Assembly (NCBI GenBank): GCA_965202745.1
Contig: CBDBCB010000012.1
Span: 94,419 to 158,418 of the forward strand
DNA: 64,000 nucleotides
Source: JACKII01 sp965202745
GTDB taxonomy: Bacteria > Pseudomonadota > Alphaproteobacteria > Bin95
Direction of reading: 5' to 3'
Position 1 is the first letter of the stretch; every line of letters begins with the position of its first letter. The notes beneath the pieces are model-generated. The model was not told the origin of the DNA. It did not search any database and saw nothing but the letters and a program-made list of their open reading frames with translations. The position numbers and the translations under genes were made by a program. This document shows, piece by piece, positions 36,623-45,428 of this stretch.

Positions 36623-37430
36623 GGTATTGCCAATTTGTTCGCCTGACTTGACCGGGTTATCAGTGGGTCATGAACATTCCGACCACCTTGCCGCGCCTGA
36701 AGGGGTTCCGCTTTTCTCGTGAGATCATTGCTTGGGCAGTCTGGGCGTACCACCGCTTCGCACTGAGCACTGCTGATGTTGAAGACTTGTTGGCTGCGCG
36801 GGGTGTGATTGTCAGTCGGGAAACGGTCCGGTTGTGGGTCAATCGTTTTGGTCGACATTTTGCGGATTGCATCCGGCGGGATCGACCTTCACCGAACGAC
36901 AAGTGGCACATGGACGAAGTCGTGATCATGATCCGCGGCAAGAAACACTGGCTGTGGCGGGCGATCGACGCCAATGGAGACGTTCTTGATATCCTCGTGC
37001 AATCGCGCCGAAATGCCAAAGCGGCAAGGCGCTTTTTCCAAAGATTGACCGAACGGTTTGGCGAACCGAGAGTCGTCATCACGGACAAGTTGCCTAGCTA
37101 CATCAAACCGATCAAGTCATTGGCCCCGAAAGCTGACCACCGGGCTCACAAAGGCCTAAACAACGTGATCGAAGTCTCGCACCGCTCAACTCGCAAAAGA
37201 GAAAAATATTGGGCCGGTTCAAATCTCACCGGCAAGCTCAGAGGTTTTTGTCTGCGCACGATCAGATCAACCTGGTTTTCCGCCCCCGCCGTTATCAACT
37301 CAACGCAACTTCATACCGCCACGCCCGTTCCGATGCATTCAGCCTATGGTCCGGCTACACCGCAGAAATGGTGGCGTGACCCAGCCGCCGCCAATGAAGC
37401 ACTGTCTGCCGCCAACAACTTGGCAATACC
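36623..37430 (+). mobile_element. IS6-family element type A, copy 2 (808 bp)
   Basis: Same ends as copy 1. The left flank is the IS256 fragment; the right flank is the interior of a type B IS6 element. The flanking octamers GGCACGAG and GCCCCGAG match at only 6 of 8 positions, so no clear target duplication exists. Confidence 0.85.
36670..37379 (+). pseudogene. IS6-family transposase type A, frameshifted
   Basis: Practically identical to the type A transposase at 34301, with the same A5-run frame change after SHRSTRKREK. The DDE residues are intact upstream of the shift. The zero frame runs through the right terminal repeat into the truncated type B element and stops at 37453. Confidence 0.8.
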
Positions 37431-37805
37431 GCCCCGAGTCATAGTGGCGGACTGACGGACAAGCTGCGCCGCTACGGTGCCGCCCTGCGCAAACGCGCGT
37501 TGGAGGTGGATCACCGAGCGCATAAAGGGATAAACAATCGTATCGAAGGATCGCACAGACCAACACGGAAACGAGAAAAAATACAGGGCCGTTTCAAGTC
37601 AGCCCGTCAGGCGCAGAGATTTCTGGCCGCCCATGATGAAACCGCAAACCTGTTCCGCCCACGTCGCCACAAAATGACTGCCTCCGCCTATCGCCAGAAA
37701 CGAGCCGCCGCATTTCACCAATGGAACGAATGCGCCATCGAACTGGCCGCTTGAAGAGCCTCAAGTCGGCAGTTTCTTAGGCGCTGAAAACAACGTGACA
37801 ATGCC
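37431..37805 (+). mobile_element. IS6-family element type B, 3' part only
   Basis: Begins inside the type B transposase (PRVIV codons) and continues through DKLRRYGAALRKRALEVDHRAHKG to the stop at 37754 and the right end AACAACGTGACAATGCC at 37805. The 5' half was lost when the adjacent type A element was placed. Identical to the corresponding part of 46124-46943. Confidence 0.8.
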
Positions 37806-38002
37806 GCCTGAGACAACAAGGGACTCTGGTGAGCGGGAACCCCGTGGTGTTTACAAACCTGATAGCAACCGCAGCGGAGCCGACCGCGAGCCGTCGATAC
37901 AAGAACATGACAGGGGTACTCGCCCCTTCGGTATCGATCAGGATAGGAGCGGCATCGAACGCTAGCTTGTTTCTTTACGGTCCATGCGCCTCGGCTACGA
38001 TA

Positions 38003-38212
38003 TCACTGCCCCGTTACAGACCGCACCTGTTTCATGGTCATGAACATCCGGGCCTCATCGCTGGCAAAGCTCTGAAACCCGAAATCCTCATACCAGCCCT
38101 TGCGCTTGTCAAAGGCCTCCGCATCACCATCAGACATCACATCCGAGAAGCACGGCATGGCAACCCGGCTTCCAGAACCCGCCGGACGATGATCCCCAGC
38201 GGGTCCGCGCGC
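38003..38212 (-). pseudogene. GNAT acetyltransferase C-terminal remnant
   Basis: Minus-strand codons read SDGDAEAFDKRKGWYEDFGFQSFASDEARMFMTMKQ to a TGA at 38003, the last beta strands of GNAT toxins (WYExFGF...RMFMTMK). Upstream, LGIIVRRVLEAGLP matches the acetyl-CoA-loop helix region in another frame, so the gene is frameshifted as well as truncated. It directly follows the RHH gene, the usual antitoxin-toxin order. Repeated at 47141-47350. Confidence 0.45.
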
Positions 38213-38218
38213 GGTGGG

Positions 38219-38482
38219 TCAACCCGTCTCCCACCACACCCGGACTTCTTCCGCACTCACCGGCTCCGGCTGGACGTCCGGCACAAGCGTCTCGACCGCG
38301 ATTATTGGCGGCGCAAGACCGGGCAACCCGGCCTCAATGGCCCTGCGACCAATCTCGGCCACGTCCAGCTCCAGGCGGTCGGCCATGTCTTCGAGCGCCC
38401 GCTTCATGGTGGGTGTCACTTGCAGCGATAACCGCTCTGGATAACCGGACAGCTTGCGCCGCCGTGGGGTGGTATCCACCAT
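38219..38482 (-). CDS. Ribbon-helix-helix protein, likely antitoxin, copy 1
   Basis: An 87-residue protein: MVDTTPRRRKLSGYPERLSLQVTPTMKRALEDMADRLELDVAEIGRRAIEAGLPGL..., with the RHH beta strand ERLSLQVT, helix TMKRALEDMADRLE and helix VAEIGRRAIEAGL; the acidic C-terminus (VQPEPVSAEEVRVWWE) could bind a toxin. It is preceded by two perfect palindromes, the expected autoregulatory operators. A GNAT remnant follows. An identical copy lies at 47357. Confidence 0.65.
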   Translation of the reverse strand: MVDTTPRRRKLSGYPERLSLQVTPTMKRALEDMADRLELDVAEIGRRAIEAGLPGLAPPIIAVETLVPDVQPEPVSAEEVRVWWETG

Positions 38483-38509
38483 GTCAGCCCGCCTTCAAAC
38501 CAATGTGAT

Positions 38510-38566
38510 GTAATATCCATGGGATATTACGTGGATATGTTATCTTTATGTTAACATAAAGATAAC
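38510..38566 (-). promoter_or_regulatory. Two perfect palindromes upstream of the RHH gene
   Basis: A 21-bp palindrome GTAATATCC-ATG-GGATATTAC (38510-38530) and a perfect 28-bp palindrome (38539-38566) whose half is GTTATCTTTATGTT. Both are AT-rich in a GC-rich region and lie 27-84 bases upstream of the RHH start, suiting RHH-dimer binding and autoregulation. An identical pair is at 47648-47704. Confidence 0.65.
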
Positions 38567-38834
38567 ACGGTTCCGCATCCCACCCGGAGCCCCCCGCGCC
38601 ACAACGTCAATCGACCCAATGCTTTCCGAGCAATATCAGTGCTTTGGCGATAGCGGACAGGGACCATCAAAACCGGAAACTGTTTTGATGTATAATCGTG
38701 CCTATCTCGATTTCGCGATTTCGCTGGCGCTGCATCCCGAAAATCCAGCCAGACCGGATACCGGCCCTCACGGGCCTTCCAAACCATGCCGCCCTGTGGC
38801 AGACCGGGGACACAGGGCCGGGAAGGCAAGACAT

Positions 38835-39593
38835 ATGAACTGGATCAGGTGGGCTGTGATCGCCGTCGTCGTATCGCTTGGGCAGGCAGGTCTCGCCCAA
38901 ACGGGCTGCGATAACTGGAATACATTGGACTTCTTCGAGGACGCCGATGGCGATCTGGTCCGAACATGCGTCGCCGCAGGGGCCGATCCAAACGCGCGGC
39001 ACGTGACCGGCGGCACCCCGCTGCACTACGCGGCCCATCAGGGCCAGACAGGGGCCATCGCAGCGCTCATCGCCAAAGGAGCCGATCACAACGCGCGGCA
39101 CGTGACCGGCGGCACCCCGCTGCACGAGGCGGCCTATGGGGGCCAGACGGAGGCCATCGCAGCGCTGCTCGACGCAGGGGCCGATCCAAACGCGCGGAAC
39201 GTGACCGGCGGCACCCCGCTGCACGAGGCGGCCTATTGGGGCCGGACGGAGGCCATCGCAGCACTCATCAACGCGGGAGCCGATCCAAACGCGCGGGCCG
39301 AGAACGGCGGCACCCCGCTGCACAGAGCGGCCCATCAGGGCAAGGCAGACGCCATCGAAGCGCTCATCAACGCGGGAGCCGATCCAAACGCGCGGAAAGA
39401 GAACGGTCGCACCCCGCTGCACAGCGTGGCCGAGGAAGGCCAGACGGAGGCCATCGCAGCGCTGCTCGACGCAGGGGCCGATCACAACGCGCGGCACGTG
39501 ACCGGCCAGATCCCCTTCGATCTGATCCCCGAGGACTCCCCGCTTGTCGGAACATCGGCCTACTGGCGTCTGAGGGACGCCCGGTTCGACTGA
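38835..39593 (+). CDS. Secreted ankyrin-repeat protein, long form
   Basis: A 252-residue protein with signal peptide MNWIRWAVIAVVVSLGQAGLAQ, a short Cys-containing cap (TGCDNWNTLDFFEDADGDLVRTC) and about six 33-residue ankyrin repeats of the form TPLHxAAxxGQTxAIAALxxAGADPNAR, ending QIPFDLIPEDSPLVGTSAYWRLRDARFD. Ankyrins bind proteins; with a signal peptide this one acts in the periplasm or outside. The start ATG 38835 follows GGAAGG. Adjacent repeats are very similar at DNA level, so repeat number can change by recombination; a two-repeat version is at 54646. Confidence 0.85.
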   Translation: MNWIRWAVIAVVVSLGQAGLAQTGCDNWNTLDFFEDADGDLVRTCVAAGADPNARHVTGGTPLHYAAHQGQTGAIAALIAKGADHNARHVTGGTPLHEAAYGGQTEAIAALLDAGADPNARNVTGGTPLHEAAYWGRTEAIAALINAGADPNARAENGGTPLHRAAHQGKADAIEALINAGADPNARKENGRTPLHSVAEEGQTEAIAALLDAGADHNARHVTGQIPFDLIPEDSPLVGTSAYWRLRDARFD

Positions 39594-39833
39594 CGCCACC
39601 GCCAGCGCTCTGCGGGCCGCTCAGAGCCTCTCAAGGGGGGTTTACCCGGCAAACCCCACCCTCCCGGATGCCTCCACGCGCTGAAAACGGCTCCCGGCGG
39701 TCCCGAGAGCGCACGAGGGCCGGACAAGCGCGGCGGACCCCTCCAATGACAAACTGGACGCAATCGCCAACTTAAACTGCGAGACGTTCCGGGTATAAGC
39801 GAGAGAAAATAACCCCCCGTAATAACCCAGAAC

Positions 39834-40653
39834 GGGATCGTCAAGTTGTTGACCACAATCCCAATTGCCCGTAACGCCTGACGATGATCAGCCAGATTTC
39901 CCAACCTCGCCTAAAAGGCTACCGCTTCCCGCGTTCCATCATTTCTTACGCGGGCTCGGCATACCATCGCTTTGCACTCAGTCTGCGCGACGTTGAGGAT
40001 TTGCTGGCTGAACGAGGCATCAAGGTGAGTTACGAGACAATCCGTTCATGGGTCAGAAAATTCGGAACTCAGATTGCGAAGCATGTCAGGGCTGCGCGTC
40101 AACAGCCCTCGGATAAATGGCATCTGGATGAAGGGGTGATCATCATCCGCGGTGTGAAGCATTGGCTGTGGCGCGCCGTTGCCGGCAACGGCGAAGGTCT
40201 CGACATCCTGGTGCAATCACGCCGAAATGCGCGGGCTGCAAAGCGGTTCATTGCCAGGTTGGTAGCCCGCTGGGGGACGCCCCGAGTCATAGTGGCGGAC
40301 TGACGGACAAGCTGCGCCGCTACGGTGCCGCCCTGCGCAAACGCGCGTTGGAGGTGGATCACCGAGCGCATAAAGGGATAAACAATCGTATCGAAGGATC
40401 GCACAGACCAACACGGAAACGAGAAAAAATACAGGGCCGTTTCAAGTCAGCCCGTCAGGCGCAGAGATTTCTGGCCGCCCATGATGAAACCGCAAACCTG
40501 TTCCGCCCACGTCGCCACAAAATGACTGCCTCCGCCTATCGCCAGAAACGAGCCGCCGCATTTCACCAATGGAACGAATGCGCCAGCGAACTGGCCGCTT
40601 GAAGAGCCTCAAGTCGGCAGTTTCTTAGGCGCTGAAAACAACGTGACAATGCC
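39834..40653 (+). mobile_element. IS6-family element type B, copy 1 (820 bp)
   Basis: Ends GGGATCGTCAAGTTGTT and the complement of GGCATTGTCACGTTGTT. The left flank (GTAATAACCCAGAAC) is shared with the copy at 55637, so one of the two moved together with its neighbour by a larger duplication. There is no target duplication. Confidence 0.8.
39884..40602 (+). pseudogene. IS6-family transposase type B, frameshifted
   Basis: MISQISQPRLKGYRFPRSIISYAGSAYHRFALSLRDVEDLL, KWHLDEGVIII and the zinc-free IS6 core, stopping at TGA 40301 after PRVIVAD. The remainder (LTDKLRRYGAALRKRALEVDHRAHKGINNRIEGSHRPTRKREKIQGRFKS...) is in the -1 frame to 40602. Relative to an uninterrupted VIVTDKLR, an 8-base insertion (GCGGACTG) appears to have been acquired. 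Every type B copy has it. Confidence 0.8.
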
Positions 40654-40765
40654 TAGGCAAAGGTTCTGGACATAGACGCACTCTGTAAAGAAATCGGTGT
40701 CCAGAACAATAAACGTGTTCAATATAACGTCAATGTAACTTTAGGACATGCACGGAGCGTATGTT

Positions 40766-41212
40766 CTAAAACGGTCCTTTCTGAACACCCCTACCACGGC
40801 GCATCAGGTCACGGTGATCGCCCGCCCGAAATCGCTTGTTTACATCGCCACGCGAGAACTTCCTTTCCACGAAGGGCTTGCGGGCCGCTATCCGTGCCAT
40901 TGCAGCTTCAACGTCATCGGACATGAAATCGGACACTTGTTGTCGGTCGGGAGCATCCGCTGCAACAACGTCTTCGAGAAAGCCGATCATGATATCCATC
41001 GGGTTCGCTGCATGTAATTCAAAAGAACCATATCGCACCGCGTAAATGTCAAAGAAAAACAGATGAATGCCTTCCCAGCCCATAGCCCCCTGCAGGACGC
41101 CGTTCCGGCAGCGCAGGGTCGTCGAAGCCGGTATCAGAACACGCCGCCAAACCATTGGGCTGATCCCGAGAATGCGGACTTTCAGTTGATAGATTTCTGC
41201 AGGGGGGGACAT
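40766..41212 (-). pseudogene. pRiA4b ORF-3-like plasmid protein, internally rearranged
   Basis: The N-terminus IYQLKVRILGISPMVWRRVLIPASTTL...GVLQGAMGWEGIHLFFFDIYAVRYGSFEL is typical of the pRiA4b ORF-3 family common on plasmids of Alphaproteobacteria. After HAANP the sequence jumps to a C-terminal-like helical tail (DAPDRQQVSDFMSDDVEAAMARIA), missing the conserved central FxYxYDxGD part. 148 residues against about 180-200 for the family. The function is unknown even for intact members. Confidence 0.6.
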
Positions 41213-41337
41213 TCGAAACCCACGGCAGCATCAAACCCAAAATTCAACTGCACCACACTTGGCGGTACTATCCCAACACTCTAAATATGCTATGAGGAAT
41301 TGGGTGTTCCTTTTAATGTTCCAGATGGACTTCAACT

Positions 41338-42949
41338 GTGCTACAATCTCTCGCTCTACAATTCTCATTTCCTGACTTTTGTCCTATTTCAGAGACGATA
41401 GAGAAGCTCGCCACCCAGGGCGGAATCGAAGAGCGCGGCGCAATCTATACCCGCCGCGAGGTGGTCGACTTTATTCTCGATCTCGTCGGTTACACGACCG
41501 ATCAGCCGCTTCCGGAATATCGGCTCCTCGATCCCTCGTTTGGCGATGGCAATTTCATTCTCCCAGCTCTGGAGCGCCTCCTCGAGGTGGCTGCGAAAGA
41601 GCCAGGTGGCCTGACCTTCGTAGCTCTGGAGCCCACAATCCGTGCGGTCGAGCTGCACCGGGAAACCTTCGACAGGAACCGTGTGGCGATGCTGTCGCTG
41701 CTACAGCGTTCCGGCGTCACGCCGCACGATGCGCGAAAGCTGGTAGACGCTTGGCTCTGGCAGGGAGATTATCTCCTCGGAACGTTCGATCGTCGCTTTA
41801 CCCACGTGATCGGGAACCCGCCCTATGTCCGCCAGGAGAGCATTCCAGACGTTCTCATGACCGAGTACCGGCAGAGGTTTGCGACCATCTACGATCGCGC
41901 GGACATCTATGTTCCCTTCATTGAGCAGTCCCTGCGTCTCCTAGACCAGCAGGGCAAGCTCTGCTTCATCTGCGCCGACAGATGGATGAAGAACAAATAC
42001 GGCAAGAAACTCCGGGAGCTCGTGAGCCGGAACTTCAGCCTAAAAATCTACGTCGATATGGTGGATACCGACGCCTTCCATTCTGAGGTGAGCGCATATC
42101 CGGCGATCACGGTCATCGAGCGGGGGCGATCGGCTAAGACGCGCGTTTTCTCGCGGCCCGCGATCGATGCGGCCGAACTCCAATCGCTTTCTAAAGAGCT
42201 CACCCGCAAGACGCTCCCGAAGAAGAGTAAGGTTCGCGAGATCGAGCGGATCGCCCAGGACAGCGGTCCTTGGGTTCTGGATTCCTTCGATGAGCTCGCC
42301 TTGGCGCGCCGCCTCGAGGCGGAGTTTCTCCCCGTGGAGCAGGCGGGTTGTAAGGTCGGGATCGGAGTTGCCACAGGGGCCGATGGCGCGTTCATCGGCG
42401 ACTATGAGGATCTGGACGTTGAACCCTGCCGCAAGCTGCCTTTGGTGATGACCAAGGACATTGGAGCCGGGCATGTCGAATGGCGGGGCAGGGGGGTGGT
42501 GAACCCCTTCGCGGATGACGGCAAACTTGTCCGCCTCGAGGAATTTCCGAGACTGAAGACATACCTGGAAGCGCGGAAGGATCAGATCGCTGGGCGGCGC
42601 CTCGATCGTTTATGAGGAAGGCAAGCTCTACCCGCACCACAATCTCTATTTCATCACGTCCGACGAATGGGACGTGAAGGCGCTTCAGGCGATCATGCGG
42701 TCTGGGATCGCGCGGTTCTTTGTGTCCCTCTACTCGACCAAGATGCGCGGCGGGTATTTGCGCTTTCAGGCGCAGTATCTGCGGAAAATTCACATCCCTG
42801 CATGGGGCAGCTTGGACGGGAAAATGCGACGGCGGTTGGTCGCCGTGTCCGAGAGCAATGATGCGCAAGAGCGCAATGCAATTGTCGCGCAGCTTTATCG
42901 TCTGAGCCCGGCCGAGTCGAAGCTGATCGAAGGAAAGGGCCAGGCATGA
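41338..42949 (+). pseudogene. Eco57I/PaeR7I-like N6-adenine DNA methyltransferase, frameshifted
   Basis: From GTG 41338: TQGGIEERGAIYTRREVVDFILDLVGYT, SAM-binding RLLDPSFGDGNFILPALERLL, catalytic GNPPYVRQE, then a TaqI-like target-recognition region. Near 42600 the frame changes from ARKDQIAGRR into GASIVYEEGKLYPHHNLYFITSDEWDVKALQ and goes on to TGA at 42947. About 30 residues usually found at this point seem to be missing, so a small deletion rather than a single-base error is likely. It overlaps the restriction gene by ATGA. Likely specificity CTCGAG by analogy to PaeR7I; inferred. Confidence 0.7.
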
Positions 42950-43385
42950 CCCTTGACCTGGCCGACTATGAAGCGCGTGCCCACGAAGCCGTAAAGCTGT
43001 TCTGGGGGAACAGAAACGCCGCCATAGAAAAGCAGATTGCCTCTGGACGGCATACCGTGACGGGGCACTTGGCAAGGATGCGCCGCGCCCATTCCTCGGA
43101 TGGGTGATGCTCCTCGAGGATTGCGACGCTTCGCGATCTCCCGTGCGGGATTCAGAACCGCACTTTCCAGTGTTTCCCGAGTTCAAAGGCGCGTCCTACG
43201 CGGATCGCTACGACATCCTGTGTCGCAAGCTCGTCCAGGAAAGGCTTTATACGAGCGCGACGTTCCTACGGTCGCCCAGGACGGCCGCCGAAGATGGCGC
43301 GCACGAACACATTGGCGAGCTGACCTCTCTTAAAACGCTCGTCACGGAGTTTGCGGGGCACATTGCAGCGGTCGCGGCGCGGTGA
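42946..43385 (+). pseudogene. XhoI/PaeR7I-like restriction endonuclease with internal deletion
   Basis: The N-terminus MTLDLADYEARAHEAVKLFWGNRNAAIEKQIASG is followed directly, in another frame, by WTAYRDGALGKDAPRPFLGWVMLLEDCDASRSPVRDSEPHFPVFPEFKGASYADRYDILCRKLVQERLYTSATFL...SLKTLVTEFAGHIAAVAAR. Relatives of PaeR7I have about 245 residues; roughly 100 central residues carrying the catalytic EFKS-type motif are gone. The R-M pair is therefore dead on the restriction side. Confidence 0.7.
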
Positions 43386-43424
43386 TGGCCAACTTGCCAA
43401 CCACAATCCATCGGTAATTTGAAG

Positions 43425-43551
43425 TGTAAAACACACGACTTGATCTGACATTTCTACTCTTAATGGAGCTTAATCAAGGAGTGTCGATCAATGACAAGCA
43501 TTCAAGAGAAGATCATCAAACCAAAGCTGGGACTGCTGGAGCTGGCCAAAC
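43425..43551 (+). mobile_element. IS481-family left-end fragment
   Basis: TGTAAAACACACGACTTG and the first ~20 transposase codons (MTSIQEKIIKPKLGLLELAK), cut off at 43551 by an IS6 type A element. Confidence 0.85.
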
Positions 43552-44359
43552 GGTATTGCCAATTTGTTCGCCTGACTTGACCGGGTTATCAGTGGGTCAT
43601 GAACATTCCGACCACCTTGCCGCGCCTGAAGGGGTTCCGCTTTTCTCGTGAGATCATTGCTTGGGCAGTCTGGGCGTACCACCGCTTCGCACTGAGCACT
43701 GCTGATGTTGAAGACTTGTTGGCTGCGCGGGGTGTGATTGTCAGTCGGGAAACGGTCCGGTTGTGGGTCAATCGTTTTGGTCGACATTTTGCGGATTGCA
43801 TCCGGCGGGATCGACCTTCACCGAACGACAAGTGGCACATGGACGAAGTCGTGATCATGATCCGCGGCAAGAAACACTGGCTGTGGCGGGCGATCGACGC
43901 CAATGGAGACGTTCTTGATATCCTCGTGCAATCGCGCCGAAATGCCAAAGCGGCAAGGCGCTTTTTCCAAAGATTGACCGAACGGTTTGGCGAACCGAGA
44001 GTCGTCATCACGGACAAGTTGCCTAGCTACATCAAACCGATCAAGTCATTGGCCCCGAAAGCTGACCACCGGGCTCACAAAGGCCTAAACAACGTGATCG
44101 AAGTCTCGCACCGCTCAACTCGCAAAAGAGAAAAATATTGGGCCGGTTCAAATCTCACCGGCAAGCTCAGAGGTTTTTGTCTGCGCACGATCAGATCAAC
44201 CTGGTTTTCCGCCCCCGCCGTTATCAACTCAACGCAACTTCATACCGCCACGCCCGTTCCGATGCATTCAGCCTATGGTCCGGCTACACCGCAGAAATGG
44301 TGGCGTGACCCAGCCGCCGCCAATGAAGCACTGTCTGCCGCCAACAACTTGGCAATACC
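43552..44359 (+). mobile_element. IS6-family element type A, copy 3 (808 bp)
   Basis: Same ends as the other type A copies. It sits between an IS481 left-end fragment and an IS256 middle fragment; no target duplication. Confidence 0.85.
43599..44308 (+). pseudogene. IS6-family transposase type A, frameshifted
   Basis: Identical in layout to the copy at 34301, with the same A5-run shift. In the zero frame it reads out of the element without a stop and continues through the IS256 fragment and the RepA remnant to 45119, giving a 506-codon chimeric frame. Confidence 0.8.
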
Positions 44360-44661
44360 CCTCGTTTTCCTCGACGCGCTTGGGGTCACAATCCGCGATC
44401 CAGAAAGCCGCCAGGTCAAAAACAAGGCTGTTTACGGGGCATTGGGCGTCACCCCCGAGGGCGACCGCGAGGTTCTGGGGCTTTGGATCGCCAACAATGA
44501 AGGGGCCCAATTCTGGCTCTCGGTGATGAACAACCGGCGCAATCGCGGCGTCGAAGACATCCTCATCGCCGTCGTCCATGGCCTCAAGGGCTTCCCAGAT
44601 GCCATCAATGCAGCCTTTCCCGACACCACCGTGCAACCCTGTATCGTGCCTCTCGTGCCCC
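44360..44661 (+). pseudogene. IS256-family transposase, central fragment
   Basis: VFLDALGVTIRDPESRQVKNKAVYGALGVTPEGDREVLGLWIANNEGAQFWLSVMNNRRNRGVEDILIAVVHGLKGFPDAINAAFPDTTVQPCIV, the Mutator core with the second catalytic Asp region (VVHGLKGFPDAI). It ends at CCCCAT near 44661, where a plasmid replication gene fragment takes over. The missing C-terminal part matches the fragment at 36191-36622. Confidence 0.8.
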
Positions 44662-45174
44662 ATGTCGTACTGTCAGATTGGATGATACGAGCGATTGAAT
44701 CAAACGAGATTGTCAGCATCTCCAAAGATTACTTCCGCCTGCGCCGCCCCTTGGAACGGCGGATATATGAGATTGCTCGCAAGCATTGCGGTAAGTCCTC
44801 AAAATGGCATATAGGCCTCGAAAAACTGCAAGCCAAGACGGGCAGCAACGCCCCGCTCAAGCGATTTCGCTTGAACCTGCGCCAGATCATCGAGGAAGAT
44901 CACACGCCATTCTATCGCATCGAACTGGACGACAAAGACCTTGTGACCTTCCGCCCTCTGTCGGCCAAGATCGAGCGGGGACAGCATATTTTCATCCCCG
45001 AATGGGCGGACGAAAAAAGCCCGCGAGATTGCCCGCGAAAAGGGCTGGGACTACTACGCATTGCGCGACAACTGGCTGAGCTACGCAAGGGCAGAAGCTG
45101 GCAAAGGCAACCCGCCTAAAAACGCAGGGGCGGCATTCGTGAATTACTGTAAAAGGGCAAAGAGCCAACGATAA
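44662..45174 (+). pseudogene. Replication initiator protein A (RPA-type), C-terminal remnant
   Basis: VVLSDWMIRAIESNEIVSISKDYFRLRRPLERRIYEIARKHCGKSSKWHIGLEKLQAKTGSNAPLKRFRLNLRQIIEEDHTPFYRIELDD, the second winged-helix half of RPA-type plasmid initiators. The frame breaks at an A6 run near 45013; dropping one A gives EKAREIAREKGWDYYALRDNWLSYAKAEAGKGNPPKN to TAA at 45172. It is a second, different initiator from the intact rep at 52090, so remains of two replicons are present. Confidence 0.7.
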
Positions 45175-45244
45175 AAGATTATATTTTCAATGAACTTACA
45201 AAAATTTCTCTCTGACGTTTCCGCCATCTACCAAACAGGTGCTG

Positions 45245-45391
45245 CTACAGAACACTCCTATCGTGTGTGGCCAGATTTTCGGTGATCCCCTCCGCAAAGG
45301 TGCCAGCCAGGGTTTCGGCCTGTTCCGATGTAAACCCCGCCGCGCCCAGACGCCGGGCGGCTTTCAGCGTACAGAAGACAGCGCGCGGATG
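45245..45391 (-). pseudogene. DUF1640-like N-terminal fragment
   Basis: Minus-strand codons FCTLKAARRLGAAGFTSEQAETLAGTFAEGITENLATHD match the conserved N-terminus of DUF1640 coiled-coil proteins. It ends in a stop after LATHDRSVL, with no coiled coil or membrane helix. It lies back to back with the intact relative at 45429. Confidence 0.5.
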
Positions 45392-45428
45392 GACCCGCTG
45401 CGCGGAACAGGCTATGAAAGGACTGACC

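Noticed and set aside
36615..37438. Target duplication of IS6 type A copy 2 (GGCACGAG/GCCCCGAG)
   Set aside because: Only 6 of 8 bases agree, and the flanks belong to unrelated elements (IS256 and type B IS6).
38551..38829. 92-codon minus-strand frame before the ankyrin gene
   Set aside because: No recognisable domain, no ribosome site, and it covers the duplicated leader of the ankyrin gene; kept as noncoding.
38966..39775. 269-codon Arg-rich frame and apparent direct repeats resembling a CRISPR array
   Set aside because: The ~99-bp periodicity is that of ankyrin codons in the real frame (38835-39593); no constant repeat with variable spacers.
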